Shown here: positions 18,692 to 27,251 of the stretch, one piece after another
How the letters are laid out: each line of letters begins with the position of its first letter
Position numbering within the stretch: position 1 is the stretch's first letter
Source of the DNA: Flavobacterium azizsancarii
GTDB taxonomy: Bacteria > Bacteroidota > Bacteroidia > Flavobacteriales > Flavobacteriaceae
Direction: 5' to 3'
Assembly (NCBI RefSeq): GCF_027980145.1
Contig: NZ_JAMZNK010000016.1
Location: forward strand, 60,631 to 124,630
DNA length: 64,000 nt
Notes under the pieces: model-generated
The model's database searches: none
The model's input: the letters and a program-made list of their open reading frames with translations, nothing else
Told to the model about the DNA's origin: nothing
Position numbers and translations under genes: made by a program

Positions 18692-19114
18692 TTGAGTACA
18701 ACAGAATTTTTTACCCGACTTATAATCGCTTTATTCGCAGGCTTAATTATAGGTTTTGAGAGACAATGGCATCATAAAGAAGCCGGATTAAAAACCAATA
18801 TGCTGGTAGCAACAGGAGCAGCTACTTTTGTATTATTGTCTATAAAAGTTGCCGCAACAGAACCCAATATAGATGTTACACGTATTACGGCCCAAGTAGT
18901 TATGGGAGTTGGTTTTCTGGGAGCGGGAGTTATTTTTAGAGAAGGACCCAATGTACACGGCCTAAATTCTGCCGCCACAATATGGTGCAGTGCCGCAATT
19001 GGCTGTATTGCTGCATCAGGTTATTTTATTGAAGCTTTGATTTGTACTTTTTTAGTAACAACTGTGAATACTGTTTTAGAACCTGTAGATAAATGGTTGA
19101 GAAATAGGAAGTAG
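18692..19114 (+). CDS. MgtC/SapB-family membrane protein, short form, 140 aa
   Basis: Hydrophobic protein with four to five TM helices and the MgtC signature: RLIIALFAGLIIGFERQWHHKEAGLKTNMLVATGAATFVLL at the N-terminus and VMGVGFLGAGVIFREGPNVHGLNSAATIWCSAAIGC in the middle. It stops after about 140 residues, so it lacks the C-terminal ACT-like domain of Salmonella MgtC (about 230 aa). Start is TTG, the only start that keeps the conserved N-terminus. In pathogens MgtC affects membrane ATP synthase and low-Mg2+ survival; the role of short forms is unknown. It shares the neighbourhood with an MgtA pump, which fits Mg2+ or membrane-potential homeostasis. Confidence 0.88.
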   Translation: MSTTEFFTRLIIALFAGLIIGFERQWHHKEAGLKTNMLVATGAATFVLLSIKVAATEPNIDVTRITAQVVMGVGFLGAGVIFREGPNVHGLNSAATIWCSAAIGCIAASGYFIEALICTFLVTTVNTVLEPVDKWLRNRK

Positions 19115-19118
19115 AGAA

Positions 19119-19228
19119 TGGAGAATAGAATAAAGATTATAGAATAAAGATTATAGAATAAAGATTATAGAATAAAGAGGAAAGAATAAAGAGGATAGAA
19201 TAAAGATTATAGAATAAAGAGGATAGTT
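19119..19228. repeat. Tandem ~14-bp repeat (AGAATAAAGATTAT)
   Basis: About seven purine-rich units of AGAATAAAGATTAT with variants AGAATAAAGAGGA(A/T), directly after the MgtC-like gene. A similar but shorter purine tract (AGAATATAGAATATAGAG) lies at 27181-27215. Likely slippage-prone. Confidence 0.8.
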
Positions 19229-19272
19229 TTATCTGGTAGGTGTTTTGTTACCAATATGTAAATCCTGAGGGA

Positions 19273-20430
19273 TTATCTCTTATTGGTAATGTTTACGGAA
19301 GCACTTTTTAAGACAAACAAGTATTTGGTAAAATTTTTAAAATTATTTCCCCTTAAAAAGCTTCTCCAATACGGAAATAAAGTCCCCAATCTCCTTTTCC
19401 TACTGCGGCATCTAATCCTAATATTGAATTTTTCGGTTTTAAAAGCCCTGTAGCGATATCCTACACCAGCTCCGGGATATAAACCCCAGTTAAAACTTGA
19501 TGTGTCAGAACCGTAAATTGTCGCTACTCCTGCAAATCCAACCAATCCCATTTTTTTATTAAAATTATATCGGTATTCGCCTTGTATCGCCATAAGTCCG
19601 TCGCCACGATATTTCCCTTCAGAATATCCCCTGATATCTTCATTACCAATCGTAACCTGTTGTTCGAAAGCAATATTTCCTAAGCCAAATTTACCTGAAA
19701 ATCTTGCGGCCAGTACATCTGTTCCGTGTCGCATTGGGAAATACGTATTGTACTCAGAAAGAATTTTATTGGCATTCACATCATTGCCAAACCATTCCGG
19801 ATACGTAAGCCATCGCAGCTTTATTTTATCACCTTTGGTAGGATAATAAACAGCATCACGGGTATCATACATCAAATTAAATTGCAGGCCATTTGTGTGA
19901 GTCACAGAAGAGGGTTTTATGTCATCTTCATATTTTGTGTCATAATGCGCATACGCATAACCAATACCGGCGTATAAGGATTTTATAACCTTACGCTGCA
20001 GGATAAAGTTTACCATCGACGCTTTAGTTCCATAATCGTAAAAATCAGGTACGTCGATATCATCTACATAAAATTGTGCGTTTTGATTGCCTGTTGCGAA
20101 AAAAAGTTGTGCCCTCCAGCTATCTTCCTTAATGTACCATTTATTAAAAGAGGCAATAAAATAAGATTTGTTGGTACTATAAACGGCAGAAATACCGGAT
20201 AACGATTTAGGCGAAATTGTATCTGCTTTGTTCACCTTGTACATCATCATTGGGATCGCACCAAACATAAATTCCAGAGTTCTGTTGTAATTAAGGTAAG
20301 GCATTATATTGAAATCAATATTTTTGACCTTTGGTTTAGGTGTCGTTGCTGTGCTATCAGCCAATTTTGTTTGAGACCATGCCAGAGAACAGCATAAGAA
20401 TAGAAATATAAAAAATGAATTTTTCTGCAT
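19273..20430 (-). CDS. BamA/TamA-like outer membrane barrel, C-terminus frameshifted
   Basis: Outer-membrane beta-barrel of the surface-antigen D15 group without POTRA domains: signal peptide (ending LAWSQ), then barrel strands such as GLQFNLMYDTRDAVYYPTKGDKIKLRW and the L6-like QVTIGNEDIRGYSEGKYRG. The open frame runs to 19273, but after residue 331 (GYRYRAFK) it becomes Arg-rich and unlike a barrel. Removing one A from the AAAA run (plus-strand T's 19437-19440) restores PKNSILGLDAAVGKGDWG and LYFRIGEAF followed by a stop at 19353, the aromatic C-terminal signature BAM needs. The intended product is thus about 358 aa. The gene is either recently damaged or misassembled here. Confidence 0.8.
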   Translation of the reverse strand: MQKNSFFIFLFLCCSLAWSQTKLADSTATTPKPKVKNIDFNIMPYLNYNRTLEFMFGAIPMMMYKVNKADTISPKSLSGISAVYSTNKSYFIASFNKWYIKEDSWRAQLFFATGNQNAQFYVDDIDVPDFYDYGTKASMVNFILQRKVIKSLYAGIGYAYAHYDTKYEDDIKPSSVTHTNGLQFNLMYDTRDAVYYPTKGDKIKLRWLTYPEWFGNDVNANKILSEYNTYFPMRHGTDVLAARFSGKFGLGNIAFEQQVTIGNEDIRGYSEGKYRGDGLMAIQGEYRYNFNKKMGLVGFAGVATIYGSDTSSFNWGLYPGAGVGYRYRAFKTEKFNIRIRCRSRKRRLGTLFPYWRSFLRGNNFKNFTKYLFVLKSASVNITNKR

Positions 20431-21054
20431 TGTGGATTTATTTTTAAGTTATGCATTATAAACCGGTAAATGTATTCTCAGAATGTATGTCAAAAAATAA
20501 TACTGCTATGGTAAATTTTTTTAATGTATTGCTTTTACGCGATGCATTTTTTTAGGGTATGCCTTAAAAAAGTAAATAAAAAACAGGATTTCTTTCGCTT
20601 TCTCTATTTGTATAATTACATTTTGTAGTACTTAAAGAAAAAAAAAAATTTGTTAATATGACAAAAGGGTAGAAGTGCATAACAAGAAAAGCAGTTTTTA
20701 ATATCGTTTTATTTCTTCTTTAGACGACTTTTAGATATGGCTTTATTAAGAAATAACGTGGTATTACCGGATGAAATTATTAGCGAAAAGTAAATTTTTG
20801 TAATCTTTTTTTTGCTTTGAATTCAGCTTTTAAAAATTAAATAAAAAAATATATAAAGCTACAAAAGTATGTATCTGTAAAAAAAAATAACGTATTGTAG
20901 TGTTGTAATGTTTTGATTTTGTGTGTTTTATTTGTTTTTTAAGAGCATTTATTTTTAACTGTATAAAGGGAGATTGCAACTAATTTTACTGCTTATTAAG
21001 TTCTGTTTTCTAAAAAATAAATTTAAACTCTACTAATTACATAGAATTTATATA
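20431..21054. other. Long AT-rich gap before the SAM riboswitch
   Basis: About 620 bp with poly-A/T tracts (for example near 20637-20650 and 20878-20890), no ORF worth calling and no hairpin with a T tail. It holds the promoter of the barrel gene (leftward). I see nothing else in it. Confidence 0.5.
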
Positions 21055-21062
21055 TATATTTG
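21055..21062 (+). promoter_or_regulatory. Candidate -7 box TATATTTG of the SAM-riboswitch operon
   Basis: Exact TAnnTTTG match ending 24 bp before the aptamer, so transcripts would begin near 21069 and carry the complete riboswitch. Confidence 0.6.
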
Positions 21063-21084
21063 CAGAGTAGAAAAAATCTACGTG

Positions 21085-21184
21085 AACTTATCCAGAAAGA
21101 CTGAGGGATTAGGCCCGATGATGTCTTAGCAACCTGTTACTCAATAAGGTGCTAAATCCTTCCGCTGCGGTGGACAGATAAGAA
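21085..21184 (+). promoter_or_regulatory. SAM-I riboswitch (S-box)
   Basis: All the conserved S-box parts can be read: P1 strand CTTATC (21087-21092) pairing with GATAAG (21177-21182); AGACTGAGGGATTAGGCCC (21098-21116) then GATGATGTCTTAGCAACC, the kink-turn and P2/pseudoknot region; AAGGTGCTAAATCC (21146-21159); and a final hairpin CCGCTGCGG. When SAM is abundant, downstream expression should fall. The first gene behind it is a SusC-type transporter rather than a methionine-synthesis gene. Confidence 0.93.
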
Positions 21185-21242
21185 AGATTTCTTTAGAAAA
21201 TCTGAGTAAGATCATTATTATTAAAGTCATTTATTTTTTAGA

Positions 21243-21338
21243 ATGAAAACGCAACTAATATTACACGCCCAATCAGAACAACCTGAATTTTCGAAAGAGG
21301 AGAACCATGTCCACGTTTTCCGAATGCAATACACTTAG
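21243..21338 (+). CDS. Possible 31-aa leader peptide between riboswitch and susC
   Basis: An ATG ORF starting MKTQLILHAQ and ending VFRMQYT, in the 258-bp stretch between the SAM aptamer and susC. It has no known domain. Two smaller ORFs follow: 12 codons at 21307-21345 (MSTFSECNTLSF), which has a strong AGGAG at 21298-21302, and 16 codons at 21375-21425 (MIGHSKSGPGISMSNF). The AGGAG is unusual in this phylum. They may be chance ORFs, a leader peptide system or the remnant of a lost gene. Confidence 0.3.
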   Translation: MKTQLILHAQSEQPEFSKEENHVHVFRMQYT

Positions 21339-21440
21339 CTTTTAATTAACCAATCTCCTGTTTTTTATCAATAAAATGATAGGCCATTCTAAGAGTGGTC
21401 CGGGAATTTCTATGTCCAATTTTTAATTAACCCAACCAAA

Positions 21441-24400
21441 ATGAAAAAAATCTTACTCAGCTTAATTTTTTTGTTTAGCATACTTCCCAGTGTGTTACAC
21501 GCACAGGACCGAACGATCAGTGGTACCGTCAGAGGTTCTGATACCGGAGAACCGTTACCCGGAGTTACAATCATTGCCACAGAAAGTGGTAAATCTACTA
21601 TTAGTGACGGAAACGGAAAATTTTCTCTTTCGATAACGCCACAAGACAATACAGTTTCTATCAATTATGTTGGTTATGAAACACTCGAAAAAAGAGCCGG
21701 TTCATCCTTTAGCAACATTCGGCTTAATCCCTCTAATACTGCTTTAAAAGAAGTTTTAGTCGTAGGTTACGGAACTCAAAGTAAAAAAGAATTTACAGGA
21801 TCAGCCGCAAGAATAACCTCGAAAACAATTAAGGACATTCCCGTGCAAAGTTTTGAGCAGGCACTTATTGGTAAAGCTTCCGGAGTAAATGTTTCTACGC
21901 CAAGTGGGGTATTAAACGATCCTCCGGTAATTAGAATTCGAGGGGTAAATTCAATTTCGTTAAGTACTTCTCCATTAATTGTTATTGACGGGATACCGGT
22001 TAATTCCGGTGATGTTTCTACAACAAATTCAGTAGCCAATAATCCGTTATCCGATATTAATCCATCAGATATTGAATCGATAGATATTTTGAAAGATGCA
22101 GCGTCTACCTCAATTTATGGCTCACGTGCAGCTGGTGGAGTAATCTTAGTAACTACTAAAAAAGGAAAAGCAGGAAAAGCTAAAGTAAATTATGATGCCT
22201 GGGTAGGGATTACAAGAGCCACCAGATTACCTGACCTTTTAAACAATACACAATACGAAGACATTAAAAATGAAGCCGTACTGAATAGCAAAATATTAAG
22301 CGGAAATGAAAATAATCCTGCTGTAGCCTCAGCACTTTTCTTTCCGTCTTTCAACGCAGATGGTACACGTGTCAATACAAAATGGAAGGATCAGGTATAT
22401 CGCGACGCGGTTTCTCAAAATCATAACCTAAGTATTTCCGGCGGAACAGACAAAACAAGGTATTTTTTCTCTACCAATTATTCTAAACAGGAAGGAATTA
22501 CAAAAGATAATGAGTTCGAAAGAAAAGGAGCAAGGTTTAATATCGATCACGATGTAAACAGCTGGTTGAAACTGGGAGGAAATCTATCGTATAACAATAC
22601 TTTCAATCAGGCTCAAAATACAGGATCATTAAGCAGCAGCGGTTTGTTATTGATTGGTGCAGCACGTCTTGCATTGGTATTGCCTCCAAACGTTGCAGCT
22701 TATAATGCTGATGGTTCTTATAATTTAAGTTCGACAGGAACTGCAAGTTCGGGAAATAACTTATTTACCAATACATTATGGCATCCCGGCGCCTTGTTTG
22801 AAAACAGTAAATATACCAGTTCAAACGATCATATGGTAGGGAATATTCATGCTACGATTACCTTTTTCGACGGATTTAAATTCGACAGTAATTACGGAAT
22901 CGACAGATTAAGAGCCGAGAATATTACCTATTTAAGTCCTAATCTTGGATCTTCTGCATTTTCTACAGGTGGTTCTGCAACTAATATTGCTGCACTAAGA
23001 AACAATTACAATTTTACCAACAGTTTTACTTTCGACAGGCGTTTTGGAGCCAAACATCACATTGCAGCATTGGCAGGATATGATGTTCAGAAATATGAAA
23101 ACTCTTCGTGGGGAGCCAATCAAACCAACGTTTCTGATCCTTTCTTTGAATACTATCAGGGAACATGGGGAACAATCAGGTCTTCCGGAAACAGCTTGTC
23201 AGAAAGACTTTTTCTTTCCTCTTTTTTTAGATTATCGTATGATTATGGTGGAAAATATTTCATTACAGGAAATTTCAGAAAAGACGGAAATTCAGCTTTA
23301 GGTTTAAATAATAAATACGGAAATTTTGGAGGTATCTCTGCCGGATGGTCCATAAGTGAAGAATCTTTTTTTAAAGACAGTCAAATTACAGATTATGTAA
23401 GTTCACTTAAACTAAAAGGAAGCTGGGGAAGAGTAGGTAACGGAAACCTTTCATCAGCGTATGCTTCACAAAATCTTTACGGCGCATCCATTTATGGATC
23501 AGCATCGACCTGGGCAATTTCTCAGGCAGGAAATGAGAATCTGGGTTGGGAAACCAGCGATCAGACCAACATTGGACTTGAAGCAGGATTTTTTAAAGAC
23601 AGATTGCAATTTACCGCTGATTATTTCAATAATAATGTAAACGGATTGATCTTAAGTACTCCTCAATCACCTTCAAAAGGAATTCCCGGAGACGCCATTC
23701 TTTCTAACGTTGGATCAATGTACAACAGAGGAATCGAACTTGGACTTACCGCGACAATTGCAAATACGGAAGATTTTCAATGGAAAGCGTCCTTCAATTA
23801 CACACACGTAAAGAATGAAGTTACAGCACTTGCCGAAGGAAACACAGACATTATTGGTTACACGCAGGTAACTACAGAAGCCAATAATATTACCAGAGTA
23901 GGATATTCTGCCGGAAGTCTTTACGGAGCAGTAAGCGGAGGCGTAAATCCGGACAACGGGCGCAGAATTTTCATCAATAAAAATGGAGAAAAAGTACAAT
24001 ACAGTGCCGCAGTGCCATCAGGGCAAAGCAACTGGACGTATTTAGACGGAAGAACTGCGGCGGCCATTACAGTTGCAGATTATCAAGTTTTGGGTAATGC
24101 ATTACCGGTTTGGTACGGAGGTTTAACAAATGTATTTCAATACAAAGCATTTGACTTTACGGTTGGTTTCACGTATTCAGGAGGTAATAAAGTAATGAAT
24201 AATACCAGAGGAACACTTTTAGACCAGCGTTTTTACAACAACTCTACGGATGTTCTGAACCGTTGGACAACTCCGGGGCAGGTAACTGATATTCCTAAAT
24301 TAGTTTATAACGACGTTATTTCGAATGGTTCAAGTGGTTTTGCAATTTCTGAGAATGCCGAAAAAGCAGATTTCTTAAGATTACAGCAATTGGCGGTTGG

Positions 24401-24611
24401 TTTTTCACTTCCCAAAAAAATCCTTGAAAAAGCACAATTATCTTCTATCAGGGTTTATGCGCAGGCAACCAATCTTTTCCTGATTACTTCTTATACGGGA
24501 TCAGATCCGGAAACCTCCTCAAACGGAGCATCAACAACTTCTATGGGAGTCGAGAAAAATTCTGTAGGGCAGGGAAGAACGTTCACATTTGGTCTTAACG
24601 TCGGGTTTTAA
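21441..24611 (+). CDS. SusC/RagA-family TonB-linked outer membrane protein, 1056 aa
   Basis: Outer-membrane importer that pairs with SusD. Signal peptide ending VLHAQ; CarboxypepD_reg domain (RTISGTVRGSDTGEPLPGVTI, about residues 24-105); TonB-box-like LKEVLVVGYGTQ (about 108-120); plug with IRIRGVNSIS and DGIPVNSGDV and IEILKDAAS-like SIDILKDAASTSIYGSRAAGGVILVTTKKG; then a 22-strand barrel ending RTFTFGLNVGF. Full length. It is the first gene behind the SAM riboswitch and is 18 bp from the SusD partner. The substrate is probably related to sulfur amino acids or peptides, given the riboswitch and the peptidases downstream, but that is inference. Confidence 0.93.
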   Translation: MKKILLSLIFLFSILPSVLHAQDRTISGTVRGSDTGEPLPGVTIIATESGKSTISDGNGKFSLSITPQDNTVSINYVGYETLEKRAGSSFSNIRLNPSNTALKEVLVVGYGTQSKKEFTGSAARITSKTIKDIPVQSFEQALIGKASGVNVSTPSGVLNDPPVIRIRGVNSISLSTSPLIVIDGIPVNSGDVSTTNSVANNPLSDINPSDIESIDILKDAASTSIYGSRAAGGVILVTTKKGKAGKAKVNYDAWVGITRATRLPDLLNNTQYEDIKNEAVLNSKILSGNENNPAVASALFFPSFNADGTRVNTKWKDQVYRDAVSQNHNLSISGGTDKTRYFFSTNYSKQEGITKDNEFERKGARFNIDHDVNSWLKLGGNLSYNNTFNQAQNTGSLSSSGLLLIGAARLALVLPPNVAAYNADGSYNLSSTGTASSGNNLFTNTLWHPGALFENSKYTSSNDHMVGNIHATITFFDGFKFDSNYGIDRLRAENITYLSPNLGSSAFSTGGSATNIAALRNNYNFTNSFTFDRRFGAKHHIAALAGYDVQKYENSSWGANQTNVSDPFFEYYQGTWGTIRSSGNSLSERLFLSSFFRLSYDYGGKYFITGNFRKDGNSALGLNNKYGNFGGISAGWSISEESFFKDSQITDYVSSLKLKGSWGRVGNGNLSSAYASQNLYGASIYGSASTWAISQAGNENLGWETSDQTNIGLEAGFFKDRLQFTADYFNNNVNGLILSTPQSPSKGIPGDAILSNVGSMYNRGIELGLTATIANTEDFQWKASFNYTHVKNEVTALAEGNTDIIGYTQVTTEANNITRVGYSAGSLYGAVSGGVNPDNGRRIFINKNGEKVQYSAAVPSGQSNWTYLDGRTAAAITVADYQVLGNALPVWYGGLTNVFQYKAFDFTVGFTYSGGNKVMNNTRGTLLDQRFYNNSTDVLNRWTTPGQVTDIPKLVYNDVISNGSSGFAISENAEKADFLRLQQLAVGFSLPKKILEKAQLSSIRVYAQATNLFLITSYTGSDPETSSNGASTTSMGVEKNSVGQGRTFTFGLNVGF

Positions 24612-24629
24612 TCATTAATAAAAAACAAA

Positions 24630-26087
24630 ATGAAAACATATTTTAAATTATATAAAAAACTAGTTGTTGCCTTATTACTGCTTTCAGGGATTGCTTTTAC
24701 TTCTTGTGAAAATAACGAAGACCTGAACATAGCACCGGAAACAACCGTTTCTGATAAGGATATTTTTAAAACTCCGGCAAGAATTGAAGGTTTGGTAAAC
24801 GGAATTTATAAAGCTTTTAAAGGCGCCAGTTTATACGGAGGACGTTTCCTTTTGTATCAGGATCAGCGCGGAGAAGATTTTATCAATATTACAGCCAACA
24901 ACTTTACAGGATACGAAAGCTGGAATAACTCATACAGTTCAGGTTCAAATGATATTAATAACCTTTGGGGATCAGCTTATTCAGCAATTAATAATGCTAA
25001 TATTTTGATTGAAGGACTGGCGATAAACCAAGGTGTAATTACAGAAGAAAAAGCAAAGCAATACATTGGCGAGGCCAAATTGGTTCGTGCGCTTTCTTAT
25101 TACAGTCTGATCATCAGCTACGGACAGCCTTATAATAAAGATGCCGGAGCCTCAAAAGGAGTTCCGCTTCGTTTAAAAGCAGAAACAGGAGCAGCCAATA
25201 ATAATCTCGCAAGAAGTTCTGTTGCAGAAATTTACAAGCAGATATTGAAAGACTTAGATGAAGCTGAAGCTGCATTGCCGCAAAGTTATGCAACGGCAGA
25301 TCTTAATACCACCAGAGCACACGTAAGTACCGCAATTGCCCTAAAAACAAGAGTATATCTGACCATGAACAACTGGACAAAAGTAATTGAAGAAGCTGTA
25401 AAATTAGCCCCTCAGGCACAAGCACCATTTTCTACTACTGCAAGTGATGTAAAACACACTTTACAGCCGGATATTACGGTTTTATTTTCTTCAAATTATG
25501 CAACGGTCGAATCTATTTTCAGTATTCCGATGAGTTCTTTAGATTCCTATACAGGGCAATCTTCCATCGCTTACATCTACAATACCAATTTAGAGTATTA
25601 TCTAAATCCAACAGGTATTTTGGGAGATGCGCAATGGAGAACAACTGATAAACGCCGCGACTTAACCAGAACAGTTTCAGGAAAACAATATTTTAAAAAG
25701 TACGCAAAACCATCGCCATTCCTGGATTATATTCCAGTAATTAGATATTCTGAAGTATTATTGAATTACGCCGAAGCTGCTGCAAAAACCGGAAACCTGG
25801 CCCTTTCGGCTAATCTCCTTAAAGCGGTTCACCAGCGTTCAGATGCTTCGTATGCTTTTGCTCCCACAGTACTTTCAGATCCAAACCAGTTAATTGATGC
25901 CATCTTGAAAGAACGAAGAATCGAATTATTGGGAGAAGGTTTCCGTGGACCGGATTTGCTAAGAAATCTGCAGACACTTCCTGCCAAAGGCGACAGTAAA
26001 TTACAAACTCCCGCAGTAACACCTTCTGATGCTAATTATATATTTCCGCCGGCAAATACAGAGTTGGCAACCAATAAATTATATTAA
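24630..26087 (+). CDS. SusD/RagB-family nutrient-binding lipoprotein, 485 aa
   Basis: Surface lipoprotein that forms the lid of the SusC channel. Signal with lipobox AFTSC (Cys near residue 26). SusD-like N-terminal domain with FKTPARIEGLVNGIYKAFKG and YIGEAKLVRALSYYSLIISYG, TPR-like helices, and the C-terminal SusD domain with YIPVIRYSEVLLNYAEAAAKTGN and ILKERRIELLGEGFRGPDLLRN. Typical length and position directly after susC. Glycan-type SusD proteins look the same at this level, so ligand identity is open. Confidence 0.93.
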   Translation: MKTYFKLYKKLVVALLLLSGIAFTSCENNEDLNIAPETTVSDKDIFKTPARIEGLVNGIYKAFKGASLYGGRFLLYQDQRGEDFINITANNFTGYESWNNSYSSGSNDINNLWGSAYSAINNANILIEGLAINQGVITEEKAKQYIGEAKLVRALSYYSLIISYGQPYNKDAGASKGVPLRLKAETGAANNNLARSSVAEIYKQILKDLDEAEAALPQSYATADLNTTRAHVSTAIALKTRVYLTMNNWTKVIEEAVKLAPQAQAPFSTTASDVKHTLQPDITVLFSSNYATVESIFSIPMSSLDSYTGQSSIAYIYNTNLEYYLNPTGILGDAQWRTTDKRRDLTRTVSGKQYFKKYAKPSPFLDYIPVIRYSEVLLNYAEAAAKTGNLALSANLLKAVHQRSDASYAFAPTVLSDPNQLIDAILKERRIELLGEGFRGPDLLRNLQTLPAKGDSKLQTPAVTPSDANYIFPPANTELATNKLY

Positions 26088-26116
26088 AAAAATCATTCAT
26101 AATAATCAACCGTGGG

Positions 26117-26145
26117 CTTTGTCAAAGTTCAAAACTTTGACAAAG
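26117..26145. repeat. Perfect palindrome CTTTGTCAAAGTT/AACTTTGACAAAG between susD and tlpA-like gene
   Basis: A 29-bp palindrome able to form a strong hairpin, lying in the 79-bp gap. An almost identical palindrome is at 63755-63783 and a half copy at 63888-63906. Here it would be transcribed within the operon and might set relative expression of the downstream gene. Confidence 0.75.
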
Positions 26146-26166
26146 TTTTACTTAAACTCAAATAAA

Positions 26167-27156
26167 ATGAAAAAAATACTATTATTTCTTACGCTTTGCC
26201 TTGGAGCAACAGCGACTCAGGCACAAGAAGCCAATGTGCAGCTAAAAGGAACAGTTGTAGATACTGTCGCCCAATATGTTTACTTGCAGAAATTCCATAA
26301 CAAGATGTTTACCACTATAGACTCAGTAAAAGTGGTTAATGGAAATTTTAGTTTTAAAACAAAAGTAAAACTTCCTGAATTGTACGGATTAAGCGTTAAT
26401 ACAGCGAATACCCCACTTTATATATTCCTTGAAAAAGCACCGATCACCGTAAAATTGAGTCCTGCCAAATATTACAGCAATTCAGTTGTATCAGGCTCCG
26501 CATCTCAGGATTTGTTCGATGTGTACAAGAAAACACAAAATGTTGATATAAGTAAATTTATCACAGAACATCCCAGCTCTATAGTTTCAGCTTATGTATT
26601 ATATAGAAACTGGTCGTACCGATTGACTCCGGAGCAAATTTTACAGAATATTGCACTATTAGATAAAAGTCAGCAAAATTCTACTTACGTAAAAGAATTA
26701 AAGGAATTGGTAACCGTGCTAAACGGATTACAAGTCGGAAAAAAAGCACCGGATTTTACGTCTAAAGATCCTGATGGAAAATCAGTTCGTTTTTCAGAAA
26801 ATCTAAAAGGATATACGTTAGTTGATTTTTGGGCTTCGTGGTGTGCGCCATGCCGAAAAGAAAACCCGAATATCGTAGCAGCCTATAAAGAATATCACGA
26901 TAAAGGATTTAACATCATCGGAATCTCTCTGGATAAAAAGAAAGAAAACTGGATCAAAGGGATTAAAGACGATCACTTAGACTGGTTACAAGTTTCAGAA
27001 TTAATTTACTGGAATAGCGAAATCGCCAAATTATATGGCGTGAGAGCCATTCCTGCAAACTATTTAGTAAATTCTAAAGGAATAATCGTAGCCAGAAATC
27101 TTCGTGGAGAAGAATTACAATCGACTCTTAAATCACTTTTGAATCAGAATAATTAG
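26167..27156 (+). CDS. TlpA-like thiol-disulfide reductase with DUF4369-type N-domain, 329 aa
   Basis: Periplasmic or surface-facing thioredoxin-like protein. The ATG at 26167 is chosen because it begins a clear signal peptide (MKKILLFLTLCLGATATQAQ); the frame is open upstream to 26029 without signal character. Residues about 24-130 resemble the DUF4369 beta-domain (LKGTVVDTVAQYVYLQKF). The thioredoxin domain starts near 196 (GKKAPDFTSKDPDGKSVRFS) and has the active site WCAPC with cysteines 226 and 229, and cis-Pro RAIPANYL. It could reduce disulfides of imported peptides or of partner proteins, which would suit a sulfur-compound uptake locus. Confidence 0.88.
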   Translation: MKKILLFLTLCLGATATQAQEANVQLKGTVVDTVAQYVYLQKFHNKMFTTIDSVKVVNGNFSFKTKVKLPELYGLSVNTANTPLYIFLEKAPITVKLSPAKYYSNSVVSGSASQDLFDVYKKTQNVDISKFITEHPSSIVSAYVLYRNWSYRLTPEQILQNIALLDKSQQNSTYVKELKELVTVLNGLQVGKKAPDFTSKDPDGKSVRFSENLKGYTLVDFWASWCAPCRKENPNIVAAYKEYHDKGFNIIGISLDKKKENWIKGIKDDHLDWLQVSELIYWNSEIAKLYGVRAIPANYLVNSKGIIVARNLRGEELQSTLKSLLNQNN

Positions 27157-27251
27157 TTTGGGAGAGTGGAAAGTGGAAAAGAATATAGAATATAGAGTAT
27201 AGAGCAAAGAGTATAGAGGGAAAGGATTGTTCATAAAGTAACCGTACAGTT

